Numbered from the stretch's first letter, positions 24,840 through 33,633 are shown. The stretch: 64,000 bases of DNA from CAYRNY01 sp964425755 (GCA_964425755.1 CAYRNY010000003.1:1-64000); one strand, 5' to 3'. Notes: generated by a model not told the origin, from the sequence alone. Translations and numbers: made by a program.

Positions 24840-25687
24840 GCGTGCACCTCCGCGACCATCAGGCGCTCGGCGACCGGTTGCGATGTTTCACCGCGCGAAA
24901 GATCGCCGAGACTGCCGTCCTGCGCAGCCTGTTCGAGTTGTTCGTCACCGTCCAGCAGGCGCAGCGCAACCCAGCGCGCGTTTGGCAACCCTGGATACAA
25001 CGTTTCGATCTGCTGAACGAGCCGGTCAACGGCGGCATCCAGTGCGGCGTCGCGCGTGGACGGGATACGGTACGGGCGTGGTGTGATCGCACCGCTGGCG
25101 ACATCATGCACGGCCTGGATCAACTCGCGGATGCCCTCCTGCTGTCGCGCGACGGTGGGGATCACCGGTACGCCCAGATCACGCGCCAAACGCCGGTGAT
25201 CGACCGTTATGCCGTGCCGTTTGGCCTCGTCCATCAAGTTAAGGCACACGACGGCGTGGTCGGTAATCTCCAGCACCTGTAACACCAGGTTCAGGTTGCG
25301 CTCAAGGCGTGTGGCGTCCACCACGATCACCGTCACATCCGGCTGGCCGAACAGAATGAAGTCACGCGCGATCGTTTCGTCCTCGCTGGACGCCAGCAAC
25401 GAGTACGTGCCGGGCAAGTCGACCAGTTTGAAGCGCTTGTCGCCGTACTGGAAACCACCTTCGGCACGTGTGACGGTTTTCCCCGGCCAGTTGCCGGTAT
25501 GTTGCCGCAGCCCGGTAAGCGCGTTGAACACGGTGCTCTTGCCCGTATTGGGGTTGCCCGCCAGCGCCACGACGTAGTCCCACTTGTCCACGTTCAGGCC
25601 CAGGCGCTCAAGGTGGCGATTCATCGGGCAGGTGGCACAGGGAGTGTTGTGTTGTTGCGTTTGCTGGGGTAGTGTGTCGGTTGTCAT
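24836..25687 (-). CDS. FeoB GTPase half of a split ferrous iron transporter
   Basis: 283 residues. N-terminal CATCPMNRH contains a CxxC pair (about 17-20). G1 GNPNTGKST, G2 around TGNWPGKTV, G3 DLPGTYSL, G4 NLMDEAKR and G5 near VARQQEG, followed by the helical spacer domain (about 205-270) that acts as a GDP-dissociation inhibitor in FeoB. No membrane segment; the protein ends where full-length FeoB enters its permease part. Overlaps feoA by 4 bases upstream and the permease half by 4 bases downstream. Confidence 0.93.
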   Translation of the reverse strand: MTTDTLPQQTQQHNTPCATCPMNRHLERLGLNVDKWDYVVALAGNPNTGKSTVFNALTGLRQHTGNWPGKTVTRAEGGFQYGDKRFKLVDLPGTYSLLASSEDETIARDFILFGQPDVTVIVVDATRLERNLNLVLQVLEITDHAVVCLNLMDEAKRHGITVDHRRLARDLGVPVIPTVARQQEGIRELIQAVHDVASGAITPRPYRIPSTRDAALDAAVDRLVQQIETLYPGLPNARWVALRLLDGDEQLEQAAQDGSLGDLSRGETSQPVAERLMVAEVHA

Positions 25688-25953
25688 GCTGTGTTCTCCC
25701 CTTGTGAAGTGTCATCGATCGTCAATTCAACTCGCTCAGCCTGTTTCCGGCGCAGCGCGATCAGCGCGCCGCGAATGCGGTACGCGACCGGATCGCCCAT
25801 GGGGCTTTCGGCTTCCGCGCGGATGACGGTGCCGGGGACGATCCCCAGGTCCATCATCCGCCGGCGTTCCAGCCCCGTGCTATGAACGGTTTTGACCGTG
25901 CCACTGGTGCCGGGGCGCAGACTGGCGAGTGTGTGCGTGTTGGATGGTGTCAT
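25684..25953 (-). CDS. feoA: FeoA family ferrous iron transport accessory protein
   Basis: 89 residues from the ATG at 25953, preceded by GAGAGG; earlier Met codons up to 26043 would lie inside the promoter region and are rejected. SH3-like FeoA domain: TLASLRPGTSGTVKTV, ERRRMMDLGIVPGTVIRAEAESPMGDPVAYRIRGALIALRRKQA. FeoA interacts with FeoB and supports Fe(II) uptake. First gene of the feoA-feoB-feoB operon. Confidence 0.93.
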   Translation of the reverse strand: MTPSNTHTLASLRPGTSGTVKTVHSTGLERRRMMDLGIVPGTVIRAEAESPMGDPVAYRIRGALIALRRKQAERVELTIDDTSQGENTA

Positions 25954-26022
25954 CGATGCTGCCTCTCTGTACATCCACGGATAAATTTCATGGACGTAAT
26001 GCCGATTTTCTAGCTTTCTCCT

Positions 26023-26051
26023 AGTATATTTTAGGTATACCAAAAAGTCAA
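26023..26051 (-). promoter_or_regulatory. feo operon promoter
   Basis: On the minus strand TTGACT (26046-26051), a 17-base spacer and TATACT (26023-26028), 70 bases before the feoA ATG. The spacer consists almost wholly of a metal-regulator-like palindrome. Confidence 0.75.
26029..26046 (-). promoter_or_regulatory. DtxR/MntR-family operator-like palindrome in the feo promoter
   Basis: The 18-base site reads TTTTAGGTATACCAAAAA on the plus strand. It is symmetric around GGTATACC with one mismatch, and resembles the TTTAGG-core sites of DtxR/MntR/IdeR metalloregulators. Filling the -35/-10 spacer, a bound repressor would exclude RNA polymerase when metal is plentiful. No regulator of that family is in this window. 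Confidence 0.65.
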
Positions 26052-26106
26052 GATAAGGAAAGTGAAATTTATCGCTTTTTTATTTGGGGCGGCGAGACAG
26101 GGCAGA

Positions 26107-26148
26107 ATCAAAACCCGGCCAGCGTGTGGAAAATCACGTTGGCCGGGG
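26107..26148 (-). terminator. Terminator of the ZIP transporter gene
   Basis: On the minus strand CCCGGCCA...TGGCCGGG with an extended stem (ACGTG/CACGC) runs into TTTTGATT, about 30 bases after the stop at 26179. It insulates the feo promoter from the upstream gene. Confidence 0.85.
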
Positions 26149-26178
26149 AACGGTCACGAAGTGTGGTTGGCGTGCGCG

Positions 26179-27066
26179 TCAGCCGATGAAGAACTGGAAC
26201 AGGAGCATTCCCAACGCCGCCAGGATCATCGCTGGATAGACCACGCGCCGCGACATGTTGTCCAGTGCCTCGGGCAGCAATTCTCCGATCACCATGTAGA
26301 ACATCGCTCCGGCAGCCAGGCCCAGCCCAACTGGCAACAGCGGTCGAAACACCGTCACGAACAGAAAGGCGGGTCCCGCCATGAGTGGCTGGGGAACGCT
26401 GCTGAAGACACTCAACAGCGCTGCACGCGAGACACTCACGCCGCGTGGGATGAGCACAAGGCTGATGGCTAAGCCTTCTGGGATATTGTGAATCGCGATC
26501 GCAATCGTGATCAACAGGCCAAACGAATCCCCACCGGCATAAGACACGCCGACTCCGACGCCTTCAGCAAATGAATGTACCGTCATTACGCCCATAACCA
26601 ACAGCATTTGGACGGCATCTGCGCCTTTCACCTGTCCGATCTGGAAATCCGCATCCCGATCTTCCAGCATATGCTGCGAAACATAAACGAGTACCAACCC
26701 CAGAACAACCCCAATGGCAAGGCGCACAACCGATTGTTGCGAGTTTTCTAGCGTTGCGCCTTCGAGCAGCAGTCCGATGCTGGCCCCCAGCATTAGTCCC
26801 GATGCCAGCGCGTTGCCGATGCCCAGCCAGCGCTTGCTGATCTTCTGAAAGAACAGGAACGGCAGCGCACCGTATCCGGTCGTCACAGCGGTAATGCTGG
26901 CGGCGACCAGCACAAGCCAGACGGTTGGTCCGCTGGTTTTGAGGTGCTGACTTACCCAGAATGCTCCAATGATAACTGCGACGAATAGGGACAGTGCCGT
27001 GATGCCATCGCGTAGGCGCTCTTTTGGCGACTGCTTTGCTTGCCGAGTGTCTTGTTGGGTTGACAT
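26179..27066 (-). CDS. ZIP family metal transporter
   Basis: 295 residues, about eight membrane helices. The binuclear metal site is recognisable in the pair of helices with HSFAEGVGVGV and IAIHNIPEGLAISL, the HNxPEG ZIP signature. A polar, Gln/Lys-rich N-terminus (1-20) precedes the first helix. Family members move Zn(II), Fe(II) or Mn(II) into the cytoplasm. Position next to feoABB suggests divalent-metal supply, but the metal is not determined by sequence. ATG start at 27066. Confidence 0.92.
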   Translation of the reverse strand: MSTQQDTRQAKQSPKERLRDGITALSLFVAVIIGAFWVSQHLKTSGPTVWLVLVAASITAVTTGYGALPFLFFQKISKRWLGIGNALASGLMLGASIGLLLEGATLENSQQSVVRLAIGVVLGLVLVYVSQHMLEDRDADFQIGQVKGADAVQMLLVMGVMTVHSFAEGVGVGVSYAGGDSFGLLITIAIAIHNIPEGLAISLVLIPRGVSVSRAALLSVFSSVPQPLMAGPAFLFVTVFRPLLPVGLGLAAGAMFYMVIGELLPEALDNMSRRVVYPAMILAALGMLLFQFFIG

Positions 27067-27129
27067 CGTGTCTGTGAGCTTTCTCCAGATGTTATCACAC
27101 GCGTTCTTCTGAATAGATCAGGTGCCGCA

Positions 27130-27954
27130 TCATTCGTTTTCGGCTTCGACGGGTGTGTCGCTGTCACCGGAGTGGGCGACCGATTCGAAGATGCTGCGAT
27201 CGTCGGGCGATAACCGCTCGAGTACGTCTGTCCCCAACTGCGAAAAGATGCGGTGCGCGAATAGCTCCATCCAAACGAACTGGCGGCCAATCTGCACCAT
27301 GTTGGTGTTGGTGGTAACGGTTGCCGTGTAGCTCGTCGGGCGCGAGCTGGCGATCAACACTTCCTGTTCATCAACGACGACAACCAGGCTATCCGCCAGT
27401 TTGTGAAGCTGGCTTTCACGCGGAGGATGGTGGATGACTTGCCCGACCTCCAGCTTGCCCTCGCCCGTGAGCAATGCGCCGATCGATACGCCGCGTTCCG
27501 CCGCTGCGTGCACGCCGCCGCGCAGCCGTTCCAGGTTGTCGTCGGTCAGCACAAGCATCGCTTCTGTCCGGGCGTGCGTAAGCATATCCTGCGCGTAACT
27601 GAGGATCGTGTCTTCGCCGGCCAATGTCCACAGGTAACCCTCGTCCTGCGCATTGTAGATGCGCGTGAGTCCCTGGCGCAGCGTTGTGATGCGCCGTTCG
27701 TGCTCGTCGGTAAGCCGGTCGAGCAAGGCATCCGGCGGCATCGGTCGATAGAGCGTGGCTTTTTGCTCTTCGGTTTTCAAGACCGCGCCGCGCGTATCAA
27801 GCCGTCCCAGGGCTTCATAGACCATCGAGCGCGGGATGCCGGCCTGTTTGCTCAACTGGTACCCGGTAGCGGGGTGATCTTTGAGCAAGGCAAGGTATAC
27901 TTTGGCTTCGTATTCGGTGAAGCCAAGGGCGGTTAAGTCGTTTAGCAGGTCCAT
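27130..27954 (-). CDS. TrmB family transcriptional regulator
   Basis: 274 residues. N-terminal winged helix-turn-helix (about 1-75): LTALGFTEYEAKVYLALLKDHPATGYQLSKQAGIPRSMVYEALGRLDTRGAV is the TrmB signature. A short coiled coil follows (about 80-105), then a TrmB sensor-like region (from about 110) ending in a Glu-rich tail. TrmB proteins bind sugars or other small ligands and repress or activate nearby transporters or metabolic genes. It is divergent from ubiA; a 23-base inverted repeat just downstream of its own -10 box is a plausible autoregulatory site. Confidence 0.92.
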   Translation of the reverse strand: MDLLNDLTALGFTEYEAKVYLALLKDHPATGYQLSKQAGIPRSMVYEALGRLDTRGAVLKTEEQKATLYRPMPPDALLDRLTDEHERRITTLRQGLTRIYNAQDEGYLWTLAGEDTILSYAQDMLTHARTEAMLVLTDDNLERLRGGVHAAAERGVSIGALLTGEGKLEVGQVIHHPPRESQLHKLADSLVVVVDEQEVLIASSRPTSYTATVTTNTNMVQIGRQFVWMELFAHRIFSQLGTDVLERLSPDDRSIFESVAHSGDSDTPVEAENE

Positions 27955-27963
27955 GATGATCCT

Positions 27964-28019
27964 TTAGTGTTTCGATTCCGAACTAATAAGAGTATAAACC
28001 AGGACAAGGCAAGTGGCAA
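27964..28019 (-). promoter_or_regulatory. Promoter and inverted-repeat operator of the TrmB gene
   Basis: On the minus strand TTGCCA (28014-28019), a 17-base spacer and TATACT (27991-27996). The leader between -10 and ATG contains an imperfect palindrome at 27964-27986 with arms TTAGT...ACTAA and inner TTCG...CGAA around GATTC. Confidence 0.6.
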
Positions 28020-28074
28020 CCCCGCATCTGCTGGTGTGGGACGTGCGCAATGGGTACAGTGAGTCACCAGGATT

Positions 28075-28986
28075 ATGGAAAAGTCTGACAACGCATCAAA
28101 ACCGGCGACACTCGCAGCGCGGATAGCGCGGCTCACGCGTTGGGACGAGCACGTGTTGTTCACGGTTCCGGCGACGCTGCTCGGCGTCAATGTGGCGCTG
28201 GAACGCTCGGATGTGGCGCTCGATGGGCGCGTGATGGCGATACTGCTGGCGAACGTGTTGGGCGTGGCGTTCGCGTTTGTGGTCAACGATATCGAGGACG
28301 CGGCGGACGACCGCCACGATCCAGCGCGCGCCGCACACAACGTTGTCGCTGCCGGCGGTTTGACGCCCCGCACGGCCTGGCGTGCCGCTGCGGTAGTGGG
28401 GGGGCTTAGCCTGGTGGCCTACGCGTTGGTGAACGAGCGCGCGCTGATCGTTGGGGCGTCGGTACTCCTGCTCGGCGGGCTGTATTCGTGGCGTTCCGTC
28501 CGGTTAAAGGCGCTGCCTGTGCTGGATGTGCTGGCGCACGTGCTGATGCTGAGTTCGCTGTTGTTTTTGGGCGGTTACGTTGCGTATGCTCGCCTGGCGA
28601 GCGCGATCTGGCCGGTGGCGGTGGGCGTCGGGTTGATTTCGGCTTACGGGCAGTTGTACAACCAACTGCGCGATTATGCCCAGGACCGCGCGGCAGGACT
28701 GCACAACACCGCGAGCGTGTTAGGGCCACATGGCACGCGCCGGGCGATGTACGGCGCGCTGGCCGCTGCTGTAGCCAGCCTGCTGCTGGCTTTGTTGCGC
28801 GGTCTCATTCCCGGCTGGTTTGCGTTGGTGATCGTGCTTCTGTCTCCGGTGGTGCTGTTGTTCCGCACGGGGCGTGATATGCGTGGCAGCCGCGCGATTA
28901 ATGCGAGTGGCAGCCTGCAGACCGGGGCGATGGCGCTCGCCACGCTGGGAATGCTGGTCTGGTTGCTGGTGCAGATCGCGCAGTAG
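28075..28986 (+). CDS. UbiA family prenyltransferase
   Basis: 303 residues with seven to nine hydrophobic segments. Two Asp-rich substrate/Mg sites: NDIEDAADDRHDPARAAHN (about 63-82) and QLRDYAQDRAAGLHN (about 195-210). The family attaches prenyl chains to aromatic or sugar-lipid acceptors in the inner membrane (quinones, chlorophyll/heme side chains, archaeal-type lipids). Which acceptor is used cannot be told, and no quinone genes flank it. ATG start with AGGA just upstream. Confidence 0.9.
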   Translation: MEKSDNASKPATLAARIARLTRWDEHVLFTVPATLLGVNVALERSDVALDGRVMAILLANVLGVAFAFVVNDIEDAADDRHDPARAAHNVVAAGGLTPRTAWRAAAVVGGLSLVAYALVNERALIVGASVLLLGGLYSWRSVRLKALPVLDVLAHVLMLSSLLFLGGYVAYARLASAIWPVAVGVGLISAYGQLYNQLRDYAQDRAAGLHNTASVLGPHGTRRAMYGALAAAVASLLLALLRGLIPGWFALVIVLLSPVVLLFRTGRDMRGSRAINASGSLQTGAMALATLGMLVWLLVQIAQ

Positions 28987-29220
28987 CCGCGTGAGCGGTA
29001 CGGTGCAGGCTTACGCCTGAGATCATTTGCTGCGCTCGCCAGCCAATAGCGAGGCATGGAATGTCGTGCAGCTCCGTTATATAATGGGCGCGTGAGCTGT
29101 TTGGCGCGTCGGATCGTTCGATCCCGCCGTTGTGCTGCGCCGGTCGGCATAAGCTGGCAGTTGCCTGGCCGCGATCGGATCAAGTCAGTGTGTTTTCGAA
29201 TGAACGATAAGGTAGCGACT

Positions 29221-29748
29221 ATGTCCACACGTGTACTCGTCGTCGATGATGAAATGGATACGTTGAACCTGCTCCGTACGATCCTGGAGATCAGTGGCTA
29301 CGAGCCGATCACTACGTTGAACTCCGTTGAGGCGCTGGAACTGGCGAAAGCCGAAGCGCCTGACGTGGTGCTGCTTGACATCATGATGCCCAGGCTGGAT
29401 GGGTTCGAGCTATGCAAGATGATGCGCGCGCATGCTGCTACCTGTGATTTGCCGATTATCTTTGTAACTGCTTATGAGGCGCTTGATCTGGATGACCGGC
29501 GTAGGGACGCCGGGGCCGATCTCGTGATCCGCAAGCCGATCAATGTCGATGGGTTGGTTGAATCGATCGCCGAGGCGCGCTTGCTGCGCCGTCAAGACGC
29601 CGCCAGCCGACCGGCGGCATCCGGTAATGGCGCGTCAACGCCATCTGCGGTATCGGGAACCGGCACGGCGGGGAAGGCCGACGACGGTCAAGAGCCGGTA
29701 CAATTGCACGCTTTATCGCAAACCGTACGAAAGGACGGAAGAGCTTGA
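29221..29748 (+). CDS. Receiver-domain response regulator with a low-complexity tail
   Basis: 175 residues from the ATG at 29221 (AAGGTAG upstream). Complete receiver (1-120): VVDDEMD with Asp9/Asp10, phosphoacceptor Asp53 in LLDIMMP, Thr in FVTAY and Lys in IRKPI. The tail (about 125-175) is Ala/Ser/Gly rich and disordered-looking, with no output domain. Its TGA overlaps the TTG start of the next gene. A TATAAT at 29080-29085 could be its -10 box. Confidence 0.88.
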   Translation: MSTRVLVVDDEMDTLNLLRTILEISGYEPITTLNSVEALELAKAEAPDVVLLDIMMPRLDGFELCKMMRAHAATCDLPIIFVTAYEALDLDDRRRDAGADLVIRKPINVDGLVESIAEARLLRRQDAASRPAASGNGASTPSAVSGTGTAGKADDGQEPVQLHALSQTVRKDGRA

Positions 29749-30830
29749 GTTCGGAACAAAGACACACCATTGTTGTCATGCAGGGTGATCAGACCGGGCA
29801 GGAGTTGTTGGAGGAAGCACTGCGCGTGCTGTCACCTTCGATCTTGCCCCCTAATGTCGACTTCCAGACGTTTGATCTTTCACTGGAAAGCCGCCGCACA
29901 ACGAAGAACCAGATTGTGTATGATGCGGCTGAGGCAGTGCTGCAACACGGGCTGGGGCTGAAGGCGGCGACGATCACGCCTGGCGATCCGGATGATGTAG
30001 GCAGTCCCAACGCGATCCTGCGCGATGCAATCGAGGCGCAAGTCATCTTGCGGGTCGGGCGGCGGTTGCCCCCCATGCGCCCGATTGCCGGTGTGCATGC
30101 GCCGATCGCTGTCGTGCGTATGGCGACCGGGGGAGCTTACGGCGCGAAGGAATGGCGCGAAGGCGAGGGATTGGACGAGGTCGCCTACCGCACCGAACAG
30201 ATCACGCGGCGTACCTGCCGGGTTGTCGCAGAGTTTGCCTTTCTGCACGCGCAGCACACCGGGGCGAAGGTTTTTGGCGGTCCGAAGTACACGGTGAGCC
30301 CGGTCTATGAGGGCATGTTCAAGGAAGAGCTGGATGCCGCCGCCGAACGTTACCCGACGGTGCGGTATGAGCCCCAGTTGATCGATGCCACCTACGCCTT
30401 GCTCCTGGAATCCACCGGTGAAGCGCTTGTGATCCCGATGCTGAATCGCGACGGTGACAGCATGTCCGACCTGGTCCTAAAGATGTTTGGCACAATTGCG
30501 GGGTCGGAATCGGTGATCCTGAGCTTTGACGACGATCTGAAGCGCCGCGCCGTGATTGCTGAGGCACCGCATGGCACCGCGCCCTCACTGCAGGGCAAGG
30601 ACCTTGCCAACCCTGTGGCGATGATCATGGCGGCAGCAACAGTGCTGGGCAATATCGACACCGAGCATGCTCAACGTGTCAGCCGCGCGATCCGCGAGGC
30701 GACACTTGAAGCGGTGTACGACGGCGTGCGCACCTCGGACCTGGGCGGGCAGGCGACGACCTCCGAGTTTACCGACGAGGTGATCCGGCGCGTGCAGGCC
30801 AAGCTTGCCGTGTGGGATGCGCTGGGATGA
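29745..30830 (+). CDS. Divergent isocitrate/isopropylmalate dehydrogenase family protein
   Basis: 361 residues from a TTG overlapping the previous stop, or 350 from the ATG at 29778. The fold of PF00180 is evident: MQGDQTGQELLEEALRVL, TPGDPDDVGSPNAILRDAIEAQVILR, GPKYTVSPVYEGMFKEEL, LNRDGDSMSDLVLKMFG (Mg-binding Asp cluster) and EAPHGTAPSLQGKDLANPVAMIMAAA. The usual RENTEG substrate loop is RMATGG, so a canonical isocitrate or isopropylmalate reaction is doubtful. It probably still oxidises or binds a 2-hydroxyacid with NAD(P), which is inference. Confidence 0.85.
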   Translation: MSSEQRHTIVVMQGDQTGQELLEEALRVLSPSILPPNVDFQTFDLSLESRRTTKNQIVYDAAEAVLQHGLGLKAATITPGDPDDVGSPNAILRDAIEAQVILRVGRRLPPMRPIAGVHAPIAVVRMATGGAYGAKEWREGEGLDEVAYRTEQITRRTCRVVAEFAFLHAQHTGAKVFGGPKYTVSPVYEGMFKEELDAAAERYPTVRYEPQLIDATYALLLESTGEALVIPMLNRDGDSMSDLVLKMFGTIAGSESVILSFDDDLKRRAVIAEAPHGTAPSLQGKDLANPVAMIMAAATVLGNIDTEHAQRVSRAIREATLEAVYDGVRTSDLGGQATTSEFTDEVIRRVQAKLAVWDALG

Positions 30831-30945
30831 TACATGTTTTGTCGCACGCTGCCGGCCTGGGCCTGCATGCCATACGGAGCAGGTGTGAGCGCCTGCTCCG
30901 CAGCATGATACCGCGCCACGCGACCTGATTTCTACGGGGAAGACC

Positions 30946-33570
30946 GTGAAGTTGATACTCACCCATGATAATGCCGACTTTGACGCGATCGCGTCCATGT
31001 TGGCCGCGCATAAGCTGGACCCGGAGTCGAAGCCGGTGCCGCCTAAGCGTGTCAATCGCAACGTCGATCATTTTCTCGCGTTGTATGCCAACGCGTTTCC
31101 GTTCCTCCCGCGGGATGAATTGAGGCGCGGCGCGCAGATCGAGTATGTCACGGTGGTGGATACGCAAAGTTTTTCGACCGCACGCGGGATGCGCCCAGAA
31201 ACGCCGGTCCATTTTATCGATCATCACCCGCTGACGCGCGAACTGGACGCGCACCATACCTTCACCGGCGACACGGTTGGGGCATGTACGACATTGCTGG
31301 TGGAGCAGATCACGGCGCGCGGGATCGGGATCGCGCCGCTGGAAGCGACACTGTTGCTGCTGGGCGTTTACGAGGACACAGGGTCGTTGCTCTACGGAAC
31401 GACGACGCCGCGCGATATCCGCTGTGCTGCGTGGTTGCTGGAATGTGGCGCGGACCTTGATGTTGCGCGGGAGTTTTTGCGTCACCGCCTGTCCCCTGAA
31501 CAGCGCGAACTGCAGGATCAACTGGTCGAACAGGCGGAAACGTTCGAGGTGAACGGGCAGGTAGTGGTGTTGGCGAGCGCGCGCGTCGAACAGCCGGTTG
31601 ACGAGATCGCGACGCTGGCGCACAAACTGCGTGAGCTGTACGAGCCGGGCGCGGTGTTCGTGCTGGTGCAGTTGAACGGCGATATCCAGCTTGTGGCGCG
31701 CGGCACCACCGACGCGATCGATGTTTCGCAGGTCGCGAAGCAGTTTGGTGGCGGTGGGCACGGTCGTGCAGCGGCGGCACTGATCCGCTCGCGCGATCTG
31801 CGCGAGGTGCGGCACACGATTCTGAAGATGCTGCCAAAGGTCGTCATCGCCCCCGTGCGTGTTGAGTCGTTGATGTCACGCGGGGTGCAGACCGTGCGCG
31901 GCGACGATCGGGTGACGACGGTCGTGCAGCGGATGCAGCGCACCGGGCACGAAGGCTTCCCGGTGGTCGAAGGTGGGCGCGTGGTCGGGCTGCTGACGCG
32001 GCGTGATGTGGACCGCGCGATCCAACTGGGCATCGGGCACAGGCGTGTGCGCGAGATCATGGAGGCGGGTGAGGTAACGGTCCAGCCGCATGACTCGATC
32101 GACGTGTTGCAGCAGAAGATGATGCGCACCGGTTGGGGCCAGATTCCGGTCGTGGACGAGGACGGGCAGTTGATCGGCATCGTCACGCGCACGGACCTGA
32201 TCAAACGCTGGGGACAGCGGCCGGATGAAGGACGGCGCGACGAGATTTTGCGCCTGATGCGGGCCGCGATTATGCCCGATCTGTGGATGCTGCTCAGCGC
32301 GATCGCGGAGCAGGCACAGAAGCACAACATCGGCCTGTATATCGTAGGCGGCTTTGTTCGCGATCTGCTGCTCGGCCAGCCGAACCACGACATCGATCTG
32401 GTGGTGGAAGGTGACGCGATCGCGTTAGTGCGCGTGCTCTGTGAGACGTACGGCGGCGACATGCGCAGTCATGCGCAGTTTGGCACGGCGAAATGGATTC
32501 TTGACGCGCACGTCACCCAGGCGTTGGGCATTGAACGTTCCGGCGATCAGTGGCCCGCGTTTGTGGATTTCGTCTCCGCACGCCGCGAATTTTACGAGCA
32601 GCCGACTGCTTTGCCGACGGTGCAACGGAGCGCGATCAAGCTGGACCTGTACCGTCGCGATTTCACGATCAACACGCTGGCGATCCGCCTCGCGCCAGAA
32701 CCGATGGGCGACCTGCTCGATTTTTACGGCGGCGAGCAGGACTTGAAAGAGGGCGTGATCCGCGTGCTGCACAGCCTCAGTTTCGTCGATGATCCAACGC
32801 GGATGCTGCGTGCCGTGCGGCTGGAGCAGCGACTCGGTTTCCGGATCGAACCGCGTACCGAGGAACTGATCCAGAACGCGTTGTGGCTGTTGGAACGTGT
32901 CAGCGGCGACCGCATCCGGCACGAGCTGGCCGCGATTCTCGCAGAAGATTACCCGCTGCGGGCGCTGACGCGGTTGGAACGATTAGGAGTGCTGCGCGAG
33001 TTGCATCCTGACCTGCACGTCGATGCGTGGCTGCGTGGTGCGTTTTACGCCGTGCGTTACGCGCGGCGGTTCCATCCCTGGCCTTCGCTGGAGACGTTTG
33101 ATAACTGGATGTTGACCACGTTCTCGCTGCTCACCAGCCGGCTTTCGGTGTCTGAGCTTGAGAAATTGGGCCGGCGCCTGCAGTTCCCGCGCGTGTATCT
33201 CGATCACCTGCAGGATGCACGGACGGCGATTGCACTGTTACCGCAGCTAAGTGTACGCCAATCCCCGAGTGTCGTTGTCACAATGCTCGAACCGCTAAAT
33301 GAGGTAGGCTGGTTAGCGGCGTGGGCAGCAGCGCCGAACGCGGTCGCCCGCGACCAGATCACCACGTTTGCGTGTGAATGGCAGTTTGTCAAACCGACGC
33401 TGAACGGACACGATATCCAGGCGCTGACCGGTCTTGCTCCCGGCCCAGTTTACGGCGATCTGCTGCGGCAGTTGCGCCATGCGCTGCTGGATGGGGCGAT
33501 CAACACGCCGGAAGATGAACGCGCGCTGCTCATGCGGCTCGCGGCGGAGGCAGAAGATCAAGATGAGTGA
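30946..33570 (+). CDS. DHH-CBS-CBS-poly(A) polymerase/tRNA nucleotidyltransferase fusion
   Basis: 874 residues, GTG start with GGGGA upstream. Order: DHH phosphoesterase (about 1-150: THDNADFDAIASM, DTQSF, IDHHPL), DHHA1 RNA-binding part (about 200-300, GGGGHGRAAAA), two CBS domains (about 310-430: RGVQTVRGDDRVTTVVQ and GEVTVQPHDSIDVLQQ), then the class II nucleotidyltransferase head (from about 466: GGFVRDLLLGQPNHDIDLVVEGDA with the catalytic Asp pair), RRDFTINTLA, and an RNA-binding neck/body (DPTRMLRAVRLEQRLGFRIEP). This architecture is known for A-adding or CCA-adding enzymes; the tRNA 3' end is the likely substrate. Confidence 0.94.
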   Translation: MKLILTHDNADFDAIASMLAAHKLDPESKPVPPKRVNRNVDHFLALYANAFPFLPRDELRRGAQIEYVTVVDTQSFSTARGMRPETPVHFIDHHPLTRELDAHHTFTGDTVGACTTLLVEQITARGIGIAPLEATLLLLGVYEDTGSLLYGTTTPRDIRCAAWLLECGADLDVAREFLRHRLSPEQRELQDQLVEQAETFEVNGQVVVLASARVEQPVDEIATLAHKLRELYEPGAVFVLVQLNGDIQLVARGTTDAIDVSQVAKQFGGGGHGRAAAALIRSRDLREVRHTILKMLPKVVIAPVRVESLMSRGVQTVRGDDRVTTVVQRMQRTGHEGFPVVEGGRVVGLLTRRDVDRAIQLGIGHRRVREIMEAGEVTVQPHDSIDVLQQKMMRTGWGQIPVVDEDGQLIGIVTRTDLIKRWGQRPDEGRRDEILRLMRAAIMPDLWMLLSAIAEQAQKHNIGLYIVGGFVRDLLLGQPNHDIDLVVEGDAIALVRVLCETYGGDMRSHAQFGTAKWILDAHVTQALGIERSGDQWPAFVDFVSARREFYEQPTALPTVQRSAIKLDLYRRDFTINTLAIRLAPEPMGDLLDFYGGEQDLKEGVIRVLHSLSFVDDPTRMLRAVRLEQRLGFRIEPRTEELIQNALWLLERVSGDRIRHELAAILAEDYPLRALTRLERLGVLRELHPDLHVDAWLRGAFYAVRYARRFHPWPSLETFDNWMLTTFSLLTSRLSVSELEKLGRRLQFPRVYLDHLQDARTAIALLPQLSVRQSPSVVVTMLEPLNEVGWLAAWAAAPNAVARDQITTFACEWQFVKPTLNGHDIQALTGLAPGPVYGDLLRQLRHALLDGAINTPEDERALLMRLAAEAEDQDE

Positions 33571-33604
33571 AAGATGAGAAACCGGTTAGATCACTATGAC
33601 TGTA

Positions 33605-33633
33605 TTGTGAGATAGCCTCGATGTCGGTATTAT
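33605..33633 (+). promoter_or_regulatory. Promoter of the cupin gene
   Basis: TTGTGA (33605-33610), a 17-base spacer and TATTAT (33628-33633), 61 bases before the start codon. Confidence 0.55.

Noticed and set aside
25954..26043. Longer FeoA starting at 26043
   Set aside because: The extension would be encoded in the promoter and operator region, and the ATG at 25953 has GAGAGG before it.
30876..30899. GGAGCAGG/CCTGCTCC hairpin after the dehydrogenase-like gene
   Set aside because: No T tract follows, so I do not call it a terminator.
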